Of a stretch of DNA of 5,821 nucleotides, positions 1-4,948 are shown piece after piece. Source of the stretch: Betaproteobacteria bacterium. Lineage in GTDB: Bacteria; Pseudomonadota; Gammaproteobacteria; Burkholderiales; Burkholderiaceae_C. The stretch covers positions 1 to 5,821 of the forward strand of contig RFTR01000126.1 of NCBI GenBank assembly GCA_009923345.1, given 5' to 3'. Made by a program: the position numbers and the translations under genes. Below the pieces are notes generated by a model. That model saw only the letters and a list, made by a program, of their open reading frames with translations. It ran no database searches and was not told the DNA's origin. Positions within the stretch are counted from its first letter, which is position 1. The number at the start of each line of letters is the position of its first letter.

Positions 1-318
1 GCCTTCAACTGCAGTGAAGATTTTTTGCGGCATTTGACGAATTAACGCAATGCGCCAATGCTCGGTGGCTGCACGTGCACGTTGCAAGACATCGGGCGGG
101 CGAGTCGAGCTGTCGAAAAAGTCCTTCATGTCCATGCCGGCACAAAAATGACCGCCTAGGCCATGGAAGACGATAGCTTTCACCGTCGAATCGGTTTTGG
201 TTTTAAGCAGCACGTCTTCTAGTGCTAGCGTCATCTCCACGCCAATGGCGTTGCGTTTGTCGGGTCGGTTTAGACCGATGCAACGTATGCCGTCAGCTGT
301 GTCTTCTATCTTGAGCAT
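1..318 (-). CDS. Enoyl-CoA hydratase/isomerase (crotonase) family protein, hydroxycinnamoyl-CoA hydratase/lyase type; N-terminal 106 residues, cut by window edge
   Basis: The frame opens at ATG 318-316 and stays open to base 1, so only the N-terminal part is seen. Residues 14-24 (IGLNRPDKRNA) are the typical crotonase N-terminal motif. HFCAGMDMKDFF at 57-68 holds the first half of the oxyanion hole (A60-G61-M62). The stretch 60-106 aligns with one gap to my recollection of Pseudomonas p-hydroxycinnamoyl-CoA hydratase/lyase (AGMDLKEYF, a central Trp-containing helix, then the KPTIAMVNG segment). Such enzymes hydrate a 2-enoyl-CoA, and the lyase members then split it to an aldehyde and acetyl-CoA. 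The second oxyanion glycine pair and the catalytic glutamate lie outside the window, so activity and exact reaction cannot be judged. The start lies 3 nt after the stop of the degraded crotonase, with no clear Shine-Dalgarno, which suggests translational coupling. It is the fourth visible gene of the minus-strand operon. The superfamily is certain; the lyase subtype is inferred, and an ordinary enoyl-CoA hydratase is the alternative. Confidence 0.88.
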   Translation of the reverse strand, partial: MLKIEDTADGIRCIGLNRPDKRNAIGVEMTLALEDVLLKTKTDSTVKAIVFHGLGGHFCAGMDMKDFFDSSTRPPDVLQRARAATEHWRIALIRQMPQKIFTAVEG

Positions 319-321
319 TGT

Positions 322-981
322 TTAAACGCCAGCACCAGGCTTAGATTTGCCAGCCAGAAAACTTTCAATCGCCAAAGCGCGTGGAGAAGGACGCCCCGCT
401 TGCAGAGACTTGATTTCCGCTTGCTGGGCAGTCGTGAAACTCAATATGTCGTCCCAAGCGATAGAAGCCACTTGTTGCACCGTTTTTTTGGTGAAGCGCA
501 GTATGAGCGGGTCTTTGGATGCGAGTTCACGCGCTAATTTATAAGTCTGCTCTTCTAACTCTGACGCGGGAAAACTTAACGTAGCCCAGTCGTCTTGGTC
601 CGTGGCTAAAACGATATCGCAAGCTTGCAATACAGCTAACGCCTGATCATGAATCTGCCCAGGCACCATGGCCACAATGGGCTGGGGTAAGTCGCGCAAA
701 CCTTGCACCAACTGATGGGTGACTTTTGGACGGGTAACTTGCGAATCGACAGCAGCTGCAACACCAAGGGATGCCCCAAATTGCTTGCTATCGTCGCGCA
801 GCACGATGACATTAACTGCTTCATCAGTTTGCGCAAAAGACAGCTGGCCCATGAGGTCGACAATGGCATTCACTGGGTATGACACAGTCAACTCAGACGA
901 AATGCTCGCTTGGGCAGCCGGTAATCGAATAGTCAATACCCCTTCGACCAGATCAGCCGGCGCATATGGACAAGCGCTCAT
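322..981 (-). CDS. Short, catalytically degraded crotonase-like protein (putative pseudoenzyme)
   Basis: This 219-residue protein is shorter than usual crotonases (about 260-280). Its middle (101-137) and C-terminus (142-219) align with hydroxycinnamoyl-CoA hydratase/lyase as I recall it: PIVAMVPG at 101-108, ACDIVLATD at 120-128, then DPLILRFTKK (157-166), a Trp at 176, GR at 196-197, FLAGKSKPG at 208-216. Key residues are gone. The oxyanion segment FGGG is replaced by HDQA (111-114), the AGMD element is ASLG (70-73), the catalytic Glu of the LSE motif is Phe137, and the family Tyr239 corresponds to Thr184. About 49 core residues after that glutamate are absent (S136 runs almost directly into L142). 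The usual LNRP motif near the N-terminus is also lost. The frame is uninterrupted and the ATG overlaps the previous stop by one base (TAATG), so it is probably translated. Classical hydratase activity is unlikely. It could be a structural or regulatory partner of the crotonase that follows, or a decaying duplicate. Confidence 0.85.
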   Translation of the reverse strand: MSACPYAPADLVEGVLTIRLPAAQASISSELTVSYPVNAIVDLMGQLSFAQTDEAVNVIVLRDDSKQFGASLGVAAAVDSQVTRPKVTHQLVQGLRDLPQPIVAMVPGQIHDQALAVLQACDIVLATDQDDWATLSFPASELEEQTYKLARELASKDPLILRFTKKTVQQVASIAWDDILSFTTAQQAEIKSLQAGRPSPRALAIESFLAGKSKPGAGV

Positions 982-2147
982 TAAGCCACTAACTCACGCA
1001 TGATGCGGTAAAGCTTTGCTTGGCCTTCAAACCCAATGCCGGGTCGCTCAGGCAAATTCAACTTACCTTCAGTCAAACTTGCATCGTCAGCAAATCCACC
1101 GAAGTCACCAAAAACGCCTGGGTACGACTCAGCCCCACCAAGACCAAAACCTGCGGCAATATGCAAAGACATTTGGTTACCGCCATGGGGGAACAGTCCG
1201 CTTCTTTGCCAACCCATGGCATCTAAGGTGGACAAGGTTCTCGCATATTGGGCAATGCCATAGGCTTGGGGTGGATCGACTTGAATGACATCGCGGTCAC
1301 CACGTAGTCCACCGAATCGCACTAGGTTTTCAACGTCTTGGGTGGAGAACAAGTTTTCGCCAGTGGCCAATGGGCTGTCATACATCTGGGCGATGTCGGC
1401 CATCAGTCCATAGTCCAAGGGATCGCAGGGTTCTTCGAACCAACGCAATTTGAAGGGTGCTAAGGCCTTGGCGTAAGCGAAGGCGTTCTCACGGTCAAAT
1501 TTGCAATTAGCGTCCACTGCCAAATGGTCGCCAGAGCCTACGACTTGCAACACGGCTTCTAAGCGGCGTAAATCTTCTGACAAAGGCAAACCACCGACCT
1601 TCATCTTCACTAGGGTGTAACCAGCATCAAGGTGGCGACGCATTTCGTCTTGCAAGTCTTTGATGGTCTGACCTGGGAAATACCAACCGCCGCCTACATA
1701 ACAAAACACGCGATCGGCGATTTTTCCGCCATTGAAACGTTCTGCCAAAACGCGGTGCAAGGGTTTGCGTTCGACTTTGGCTACGGCATCCCACAGGGCA
1801 ACCTCTATGGTGCCGATGGCAATAGAGCGCTCGCTATGGCCACCGGCTTTTTCTCGCTGCATCATGCAGGCCACGATTTTTGAAGGGTCTAGATTTTCAC
1901 CTGTGGCGTCTAACAAGCTCGCAGGATCAGCGCGCAAGATGCGCGGAATAAAGCGATCCCGCATTTGTGCACCACATGCGTAGCGGCCTGTGGAGTTAAA
2001 GGCATAGCCCACCACAGGCTGGCCGTCACGCACGCAGTCGGTGATCACAGCAACCACCGAAGTGGTCATCTCTGAAAAATCAAAACTCGAATTGCTGAGG
2101 GTTGAATTGAGCGGTACGGCTCTCTCTCGTATGTCGACGATACGCAT
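981..2147 (-). CDS. Mandelate racemase/muconate lactonizing enzyme family dehydratase, D-tartrate dehydratase-like
   Basis: This 388-residue enolase-superfamily enzyme closely resembles Bradyrhizobium D-tartrate dehydratase (TarD, 389 residues), which turns D-tartrate into oxaloacetate. Landmarks are the N-terminal capping domain with N19 and K100 (EKAGGHSERS), followed by the TIM barrel. The barrel shows KMKVGG with K181 and K183, metal ligands D212 (VDAN), E238/E239 (WFEEP) and E264 (GENLFS), then D291 and H321 (FPHGGNQMSL). The C-terminus YPGVFGDFGGF...PGIGFEG is also TarD-like. K183 and H321 correspond to the TarD acid/base pair K184 and H322, so the enzyme looks active. The ATG is chosen because MRIVDIRE matches the TarD N-terminus; there is no clear Shine-Dalgarno and an in-frame stop lies just upstream. 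It starts 26 nt after the receptor gene and its stop overlaps the next start. Differences near the active site (for example VDPPQAYG at 290-297, where I recall FDCALSYG in TarD) mean the substrate could be another 2-hydroxy or sugar acid. I would not assign tarD firmly. Confidence 0.93.
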   Translation of the reverse strand: MRIVDIRERAVPLNSTLSNSSFDFSEMTTSVVAVITDCVRDGQPVVGYAFNSTGRYACGAQMRDRFIPRILRADPASLLDATGENLDPSKIVACMMQREKAGGHSERSIAIGTIEVALWDAVAKVERKPLHRVLAERFNGGKIADRVFCYVGGGWYFPGQTIKDLQDEMRRHLDAGYTLVKMKVGGLPLSEDLRRLEAVLQVVGSGDHLAVDANCKFDRENAFAYAKALAPFKLRWFEEPCDPLDYGLMADIAQMYDSPLATGENLFSTQDVENLVRFGGLRGDRDVIQVDPPQAYGIAQYARTLSTLDAMGWQRSGLFPHGGNQMSLHIAAGFGLGGAESYPGVFGDFGGFADDASLTEGKLNLPERPGIGFEGQAKLYRIMRELVA

Positions 2148-2173
2148 AGCGAAATGTGAGGACAGCTACGAAA

Positions 2174-3139
2174 TTAGTCAACCTTGATTTTGGCGTCGCG
2201 GATCACTTTGCCCCAACGATTGACTTCCGATTGGATATAGGAAGTGAATTGATCAGGCGTATTGCCAACAATATCGAAGCCCATAGAAGTGAGCTTTGCA
2301 CGGGTGTCGGGCTGATTCACAATTTTGACGATTTCTTGGTGCAAGCGATCCACGATGGCCTTCGGTGTTCCAGCGGGAACCAACAAACCCTGCATGGTCT
2401 CAGCCTCTTGTCCACTGACACCCGCTTCTGCCAAAGTGGGTACATCAGGCAATTCAGGATTGCGTTTGGCACTGGTCACTGCAAGCGCACGCAAGGCGCC
2501 GCTTTTCACATGCGCCATGGCAGGTGGTAGAGCTGTAACACCGACAGGAGTGTGACCTGCAAGAACCGAAGTAATGGCGGGACCAGCTCCGCCAAAAGGC
2601 GTGCTCACCATATCAATGTTGTAGGACAAACGTAGCAGTTCACCAGATAAGTGGGGCGTTGTCCCTACACCAGGATGCGCAAAGCTGTACTTGCCAGGGT
2701 TTGCACGAATGAGGGCGATGAGTTCTTGAACCGTTTTGGCAGGTACCGAAGGATGCACCACGATTAGATTAGGCGATGCGCCAGCCAACGAAATGGGTAT
2801 GAAATCTTTATAAGCGTCGTAAGGCACGTTGGCATAAAGACTCGGGTTGACAACAAAACTACTGCTGACCATGGTCAGCGTATAACCATCGGGTACAGCT
2901 TTGGCGCCCATACCCATACCAATATTGCCACCAGCACCTGCACGGTTCTCCACTACAAAGGATTGACCCATACCTTCGGTAAATTTTTGGGCCAAGATGC
3001 GCGCCATGGAATCCGTAGGACCACCTGTTGCAAAAGGCACGATGATGCGCACCGGTTTATTCGGGTAAGTCTGGGCTATGGAAGTAACAGACAACAGCAG
3101 AGCAATAAAACTGATAACGATACGCATGGTGAATTTCAT
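2174..3139 (-). CDS. Bug/TctC-family tripartite tricarboxylate transporter substrate-binding protein, periplasmic
   Basis: This 321-residue protein is of full family length. Residues 1-22 form a signal peptide: basic start (MKFTMR), hydrophobic core IVISFIALLLSV, and likely cleavage near SIA-QTYP. The mature start shows the Bug signature: YPNKPVRIIVPFATGGPTD (25-43), then FVVENRAGAGGNIG (61-74) and PDGYTL (83-88). The C-terminal lobe carries PDVPTLAEAG, the usual hinge-region motif of the family. Such proteins bind a carboxylate in the periplasm. They serve TctAB-type secondary transporters or sensing; no tctA or tctB is in the window, so it may be an orphan receptor sharing a transporter. 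The start at 3139 is supported by AGGAG six bases upstream (3150-3146); Met5 is a weaker alternative. It is the first gene of the operon, so its ligand is probably the substrate of the enzymes that follow. The ligand itself cannot be read from sequence. Confidence 0.95.
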   Translation of the reverse strand: MKFTMRIVISFIALLLSVTSIAQTYPNKPVRIIVPFATGGPTDSMARILAQKFTEGMGQSFVVENRAGAGGNIGMGMGAKAVPDGYTLTMVSSSFVVNPSLYANVPYDAYKDFIPISLAGASPNLIVVHPSVPAKTVQELIALIRANPGKYSFAHPGVGTTPHLSGELLRLSYNIDMVSTPFGGAGPAITSVLAGHTPVGVTALPPAMAHVKSGALRALAVTSAKRNPELPDVPTLAEAGVSGQEAETMQGLLVPAGTPKAIVDRLHQEIVKIVNQPDTRAKLTSMGFDIVGNTPDQFTSYIQSEVNRWGKVIRDAKIKVD

Positions 3140-3145
3140 TTAGGT

Positions 3146-3150
3146 CTCCT
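3146..3150 (-). promoter_or_regulatory. Ribosome binding site of the Bug receptor gene
   Basis: On the minus strand this reads AGGAG, followed by six bases (ACCTAA) and the ATG at 3139. It supports the longer start over the in-frame Met at residue 5. It is the clearest Shine-Dalgarno in the minus-strand operon; the three downstream genes lack comparable sites. Confidence 0.75.
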
Positions 3151-3164
3151 ATTTATTGGGGCGA

Positions 3165-3174
3165 ATGCTAGCAT
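3165..3174. promoter_or_regulatory. Perfect 10-bp palindrome, candidate operator
   Basis: ATGCTAGCAT reads identically on both strands and sits near the middle of the divergent intergenic region, the classic place for a dimeric repressor or activator to control both directions. The symmetry does not extend past the ten bases. A GntR- or IclR-type regulator would be a reasonable guess for such a catabolic cluster, but the binding protein is unknown and a chance palindrome of this length is possible. Confidence 0.4.
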
Positions 3175-3198
3175 CTCTTCATTATTTGTTAGTTAAAT

Positions 3199-3204
3199 AA
3201 GGAG
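3199..3204 (+). promoter_or_regulatory. Ribosome binding site of the beta-hydroxyacid dehydrogenase gene
   Basis: AAGGAG lies eight bases before the ATG at 3213 and fixes that start, which also puts the Rossmann glycine motif at the usual distance from the N-terminus. Confidence 0.8.
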
Positions 3205-3212
3205 ACAGCAGT

Positions 3213-4127
3213 ATGGATACAACTATCGGCGTTATTGGGCTTGGCATTATGGGTGCGGCTTACGCACGCAATTTAATGGGCAAAGGTTTTAAGGTCATCG
3301 GTTTTGATGTCGACACCGCAAAAATCAAAACACTCGAAGCAGAAGGACTTCAAGCAGCCTCTTCACCTGCCGATGTAGGGCGCAAATGTGACTTAGTCGT
3401 CACCTCTTTACCCACACCCAAAGCCTTTCATGCAGTGATGTCTGGCCCCAATGGTTTGACCGAAGTGGGCCGCCCTATTGTGGTGGCCGACACATGCACA
3501 TTGGCTCTGAGCGACAAAGAACAAGCCTATGAAGCACTCACCGCAGCAGGCGTCACGCTTTTGGATTGCCCGGTCAGTGGAACCGGCGCACAAGCCGCAA
3601 AAGGCGATTTGGTTTTTTTCGCCAGTGGCGACAAACCCTCTTATGACCGCATGCGTCCAGCGCTTTTAGCCATGGGACGCGTTGCGCATCACCTCGGTAC
3701 ATTTGGTAACGGAAGTCGTATGAAGTATGTGGCCAATTTATTGGTGGCCATTCATAACGTATCCACCGCGGAGGCCATGGCTTTTGGTATGAAAGCCGGT
3801 ATTGCGCCTGAGACGATTTATGACGTTTTGTGTGGCAGCGCAGCGACCTCTCGCATCTTTGAAGTACGTGGCCCCATGATGGTGAAAAACACCTACGACG
3901 AAAACGTATCCGCTACCTTTGTCACCATGGGCAAAGATTTGTCAGTGATTGGCCAGTACGCGCAAAGCATCGATTGCCCCACGCCTTTGTTTTCACTGGC
4001 TTCCAACATCCACGCCGCTGCGGTGGCGCAGGGCATGAAAATGTCAGACACCGCTGCGGTATGCGCAGTGATGGAACGCTTGGCGGGAGTTGACCGTAGC
4101 CAAGTGCCAGCGCCCGAACATAGCTAA
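3213..4127 (+). CDS. NAD(P)-dependent beta-hydroxyacid dehydrogenase (3-hydroxyisobutyrate dehydrogenase / tartronate semialdehyde reductase family)
   Basis: This 304-residue protein has the standard two-domain layout. The Rossmann motif GLGIMG is at 9-14. Residue D32 at the end of the second strand (GFDVD) favours NAD over NADP, where an Arg is usual. The substrate-binding motif is DCPVSGTG at 118-125 (commonly DAPVSGG). The catalytic lysine is K171, with N175 four residues on (GNGSRMKYVANLLVAIHN, 165-182), and K241-D242 follows in the helical domain. All catalytic positions of the family are present. These enzymes oxidise a 3-hydroxy acid or reduce the matching semialdehyde in the cytoplasm; members include GarR, HIBADH and L-threonate dehydrogenase. 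The exact substrate is not determinable. It is divergent from the receptor operon across a shared control region, which suggests co-regulation, and ends 7 bp from the end of the convergent aldolase gene. An AAGGAG site supports the start. Confidence 0.94.
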   Translation: MDTTIGVIGLGIMGAAYARNLMGKGFKVIGFDVDTAKIKTLEAEGLQAASSPADVGRKCDLVVTSLPTPKAFHAVMSGPNGLTEVGRPIVVADTCTLALSDKEQAYEALTAAGVTLLDCPVSGTGAQAAKGDLVFFASGDKPSYDRMRPALLAMGRVAHHLGTFGNGSRMKYVANLLVAIHNVSTAEAMAFGMKAGIAPETIYDVLCGSAATSRIFEVRGPMMVKNTYDENVSATFVTMGKDLSVIGQYAQSIDCPTPLFSLASNIHAAAVAQGMKMSDTAAVCAVMERLAGVDRSQVPAPEHS

Positions 4128-4134
4128 ACGCGCT

Positions 4135-4908
4135 TTAACTGCCTTTGAGTGCTTCGTGAAAGCTGGTGATTTGCTTTTTGGCACCAGCGATCATGCAGGC
4201 AAGGTCTGAGGTGATCATCACCATGTCAAAACCGCGCTTGACCGATGCTGCGGCAAACTCAGCACTCGCGCAGTGCATGCACACCTTTTTGCCGTGGCGA
4301 TGGGCGACTTCTTTGATGCGATCGCAGGTTGACATATGCAAGGGGTCTGGATTGTCAGAGCGTGGTGCCATACCCAAAGCGTAAGAAAGATCCGCTGGGC
4401 CGATATAAATGACATCGACGCCAGGGGTGGCGCATATCTCTTCCAAATTGTTCAGGCCTTCTTTGGTTTCGATCATGGCCATCAACAGAATTTCATCATT
4501 GGCTTTAGAAAAATACTCAGGGCCGTGGATTTGCAAAGCACGCACGGGTCCTGACGAGCGGTCACCTACAGGTGGATAGCGACAAGCTGAAACGGCTTTG
4601 CGGGCTTCTGCAGCGTTGTTGATCAGCGGGACGATGATGGCAGAAGCGCCAAAGTCCAACGCTTTCATGATGGCGGCTGGTTCATTCCAACCCACACGCA
4701 CCACGGGGGCGGCATCGGTGGCAGAGACTGCTTGCAGCATTTCCATCAAGCAGCCCAAGTCAGTCACGCCGTGCTGCATATCCACGCACACGGCATCAAA
4801 ACCTTGTCTCGCCATGATTTCTGCGGTGAAGCTGTTGGCGACGGAGATCCATCCTAAAGTGACAGGCTTACCTTGCGCCCATAATTGCTTAATTTTGTTG
4901 GGTTTCAT
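4135..4908 (-). CDS. HpcH/HpaI-family class II aldolase (GarL/HpaI-like)
   Basis: This 257-residue protein has the usual length for the metal-dependent pyruvate aldolases. Visible motifs are FDAVCVDMQHG (37-47) with catalytic-type H46, R71 in VRVGWNEP, LDFGASAIIVPLINNAAEA (84-102), RYPPVGDRS (110-118), metal ligand E147 in MAMIETKEG, and D173 in IGPADLSYALG (169-179). H46, R71, E147 and D173 match HpaI H45, R70, E149 and D175. The family reversibly cleaves 2-keto-3-deoxy or 4-hydroxy-2-keto acids into pyruvate plus an aldehyde such as tartronate semialdehyde, glyceraldehyde or succinic semialdehyde. The substrate here is unknown. DMQHG replaces the DGEHAP often seen in HpaI and GarL, which places it in a less studied subgroup. 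A good AAGGA site precedes the ATG. The gene converges on the dehydrogenase and is divergent from the kinase-like gene. Confidence 0.93.
   Translation of the reverse strand: MKPNKIKQLWAQGKPVTLGWISVANSFTAEIMARQGFDAVCVDMQHGVTDLGCLMEMLQAVSATDAAPVVRVGWNEPAAIMKALDFGASAIIVPLINNAAEARKAVSACRYPPVGDRSSGPVRALQIHGPEYFSKANDEILLMAMIETKEGLNNLEEICATPGVDVIYIGPADLSYALGMAPRSDNPDPLHMSTCDRIKEVAHRHGKKVCMHCASAEFAAASVKRGFDMVMITSDLACMIAGAKKQITSFHEALKGS
4162..4188. repeat. 7-bp inverted repeat inside the aldolase 3' end
   Basis: GCTGGTG at 4162-4168 and CACCAGC at 4182-4188 are exact inverted repeats around a 13-base loop. The structure lies in the last codons of the minus-strand aldolase and about 35 bases past the dehydrogenase stop. 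No T-run follows in the plus direction and only TTT in the minus direction, so it is not a convincing intrinsic terminator. It may be coincidental coding sequence or a weak mRNA 3'-end structure for the convergent pair. Confidence 0.3.
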
Positions 4909-4948
4909 TTTGATTCCTTGTTGTAACCTCGGCTGAGTCTACCCGTTT
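4909..4948. promoter_or_regulatory. Short divergent gap between aldolase and kinase-like genes
   Basis: Only 40 bases separate the two start codons, so at least one promoter must lie inside the opposite gene. I find no convincing -10/-35 pair for either direction. The aldolase ribosome binding site occupies 4915-4919; no Shine-Dalgarno is evident for the kinase-like gene. Confidence 0.4.
4915..4919 (-). promoter_or_regulatory. Ribosome binding site of the HpcH/HpaI aldolase gene
   Basis: The minus strand reads AAGGA, then six bases (ATCAAA), then the ATG at 4908. Site and spacing are good and support the start. Confidence 0.7.

Larger units (their letters stand above)
3140..3212. promoter_or_regulatory. 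Divergent intergenic control region between receptor operon and dehydrogenase gene
   Basis: These 73 bases separate two divergently transcribed genes and must hold, or overlap, the promoters for both. The stretch is AT-rich on the right (3179-3200) and contains a perfect palindrome at 3165-3174. A weak plus-strand promoter can be drawn with TTGGGG (3156-3161) as -35 and CATTAT (3180-3185) as -10, 18 bp apart; this would place the palindrome between the boxes. The box matches are poor, so the promoter assignment is tentative. No regulator gene is visible in the window. Confidence 0.5.

Noticed and set aside
560..580. Assembly or sequencing error as the cause of the missing crotonase core
   Set aside because: The frame stays open across the junction, the alignment resumes in frame, and many separate catalytic substitutions lie outside the deleted part, so one error cannot explain it. 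It cannot be fully excluded without reads.
347..2147. Several plus-strand open frames of 65-94 codons opposite the crotonase and dehydratase genes
   Set aside because: They lie wholly antisense to well-supported conserved genes and show no recognisable domains or ribosome binding sites.
2156..2555. Plus-strand open frames of 124 and 76 codons opposite the Bug receptor
   Set aside because: They are antisense to a clearly conserved receptor gene, and their translations look like low-information shadows.
4128..4134. A bidirectional terminator in the 7-bp gap between the convergent dehydrogenase and aldolase genes
   Set aside because: The gap is too short and the surrounding TAAACGCGCTTTA is only imperfectly symmetrical, with no GC-rich stem and T-run.
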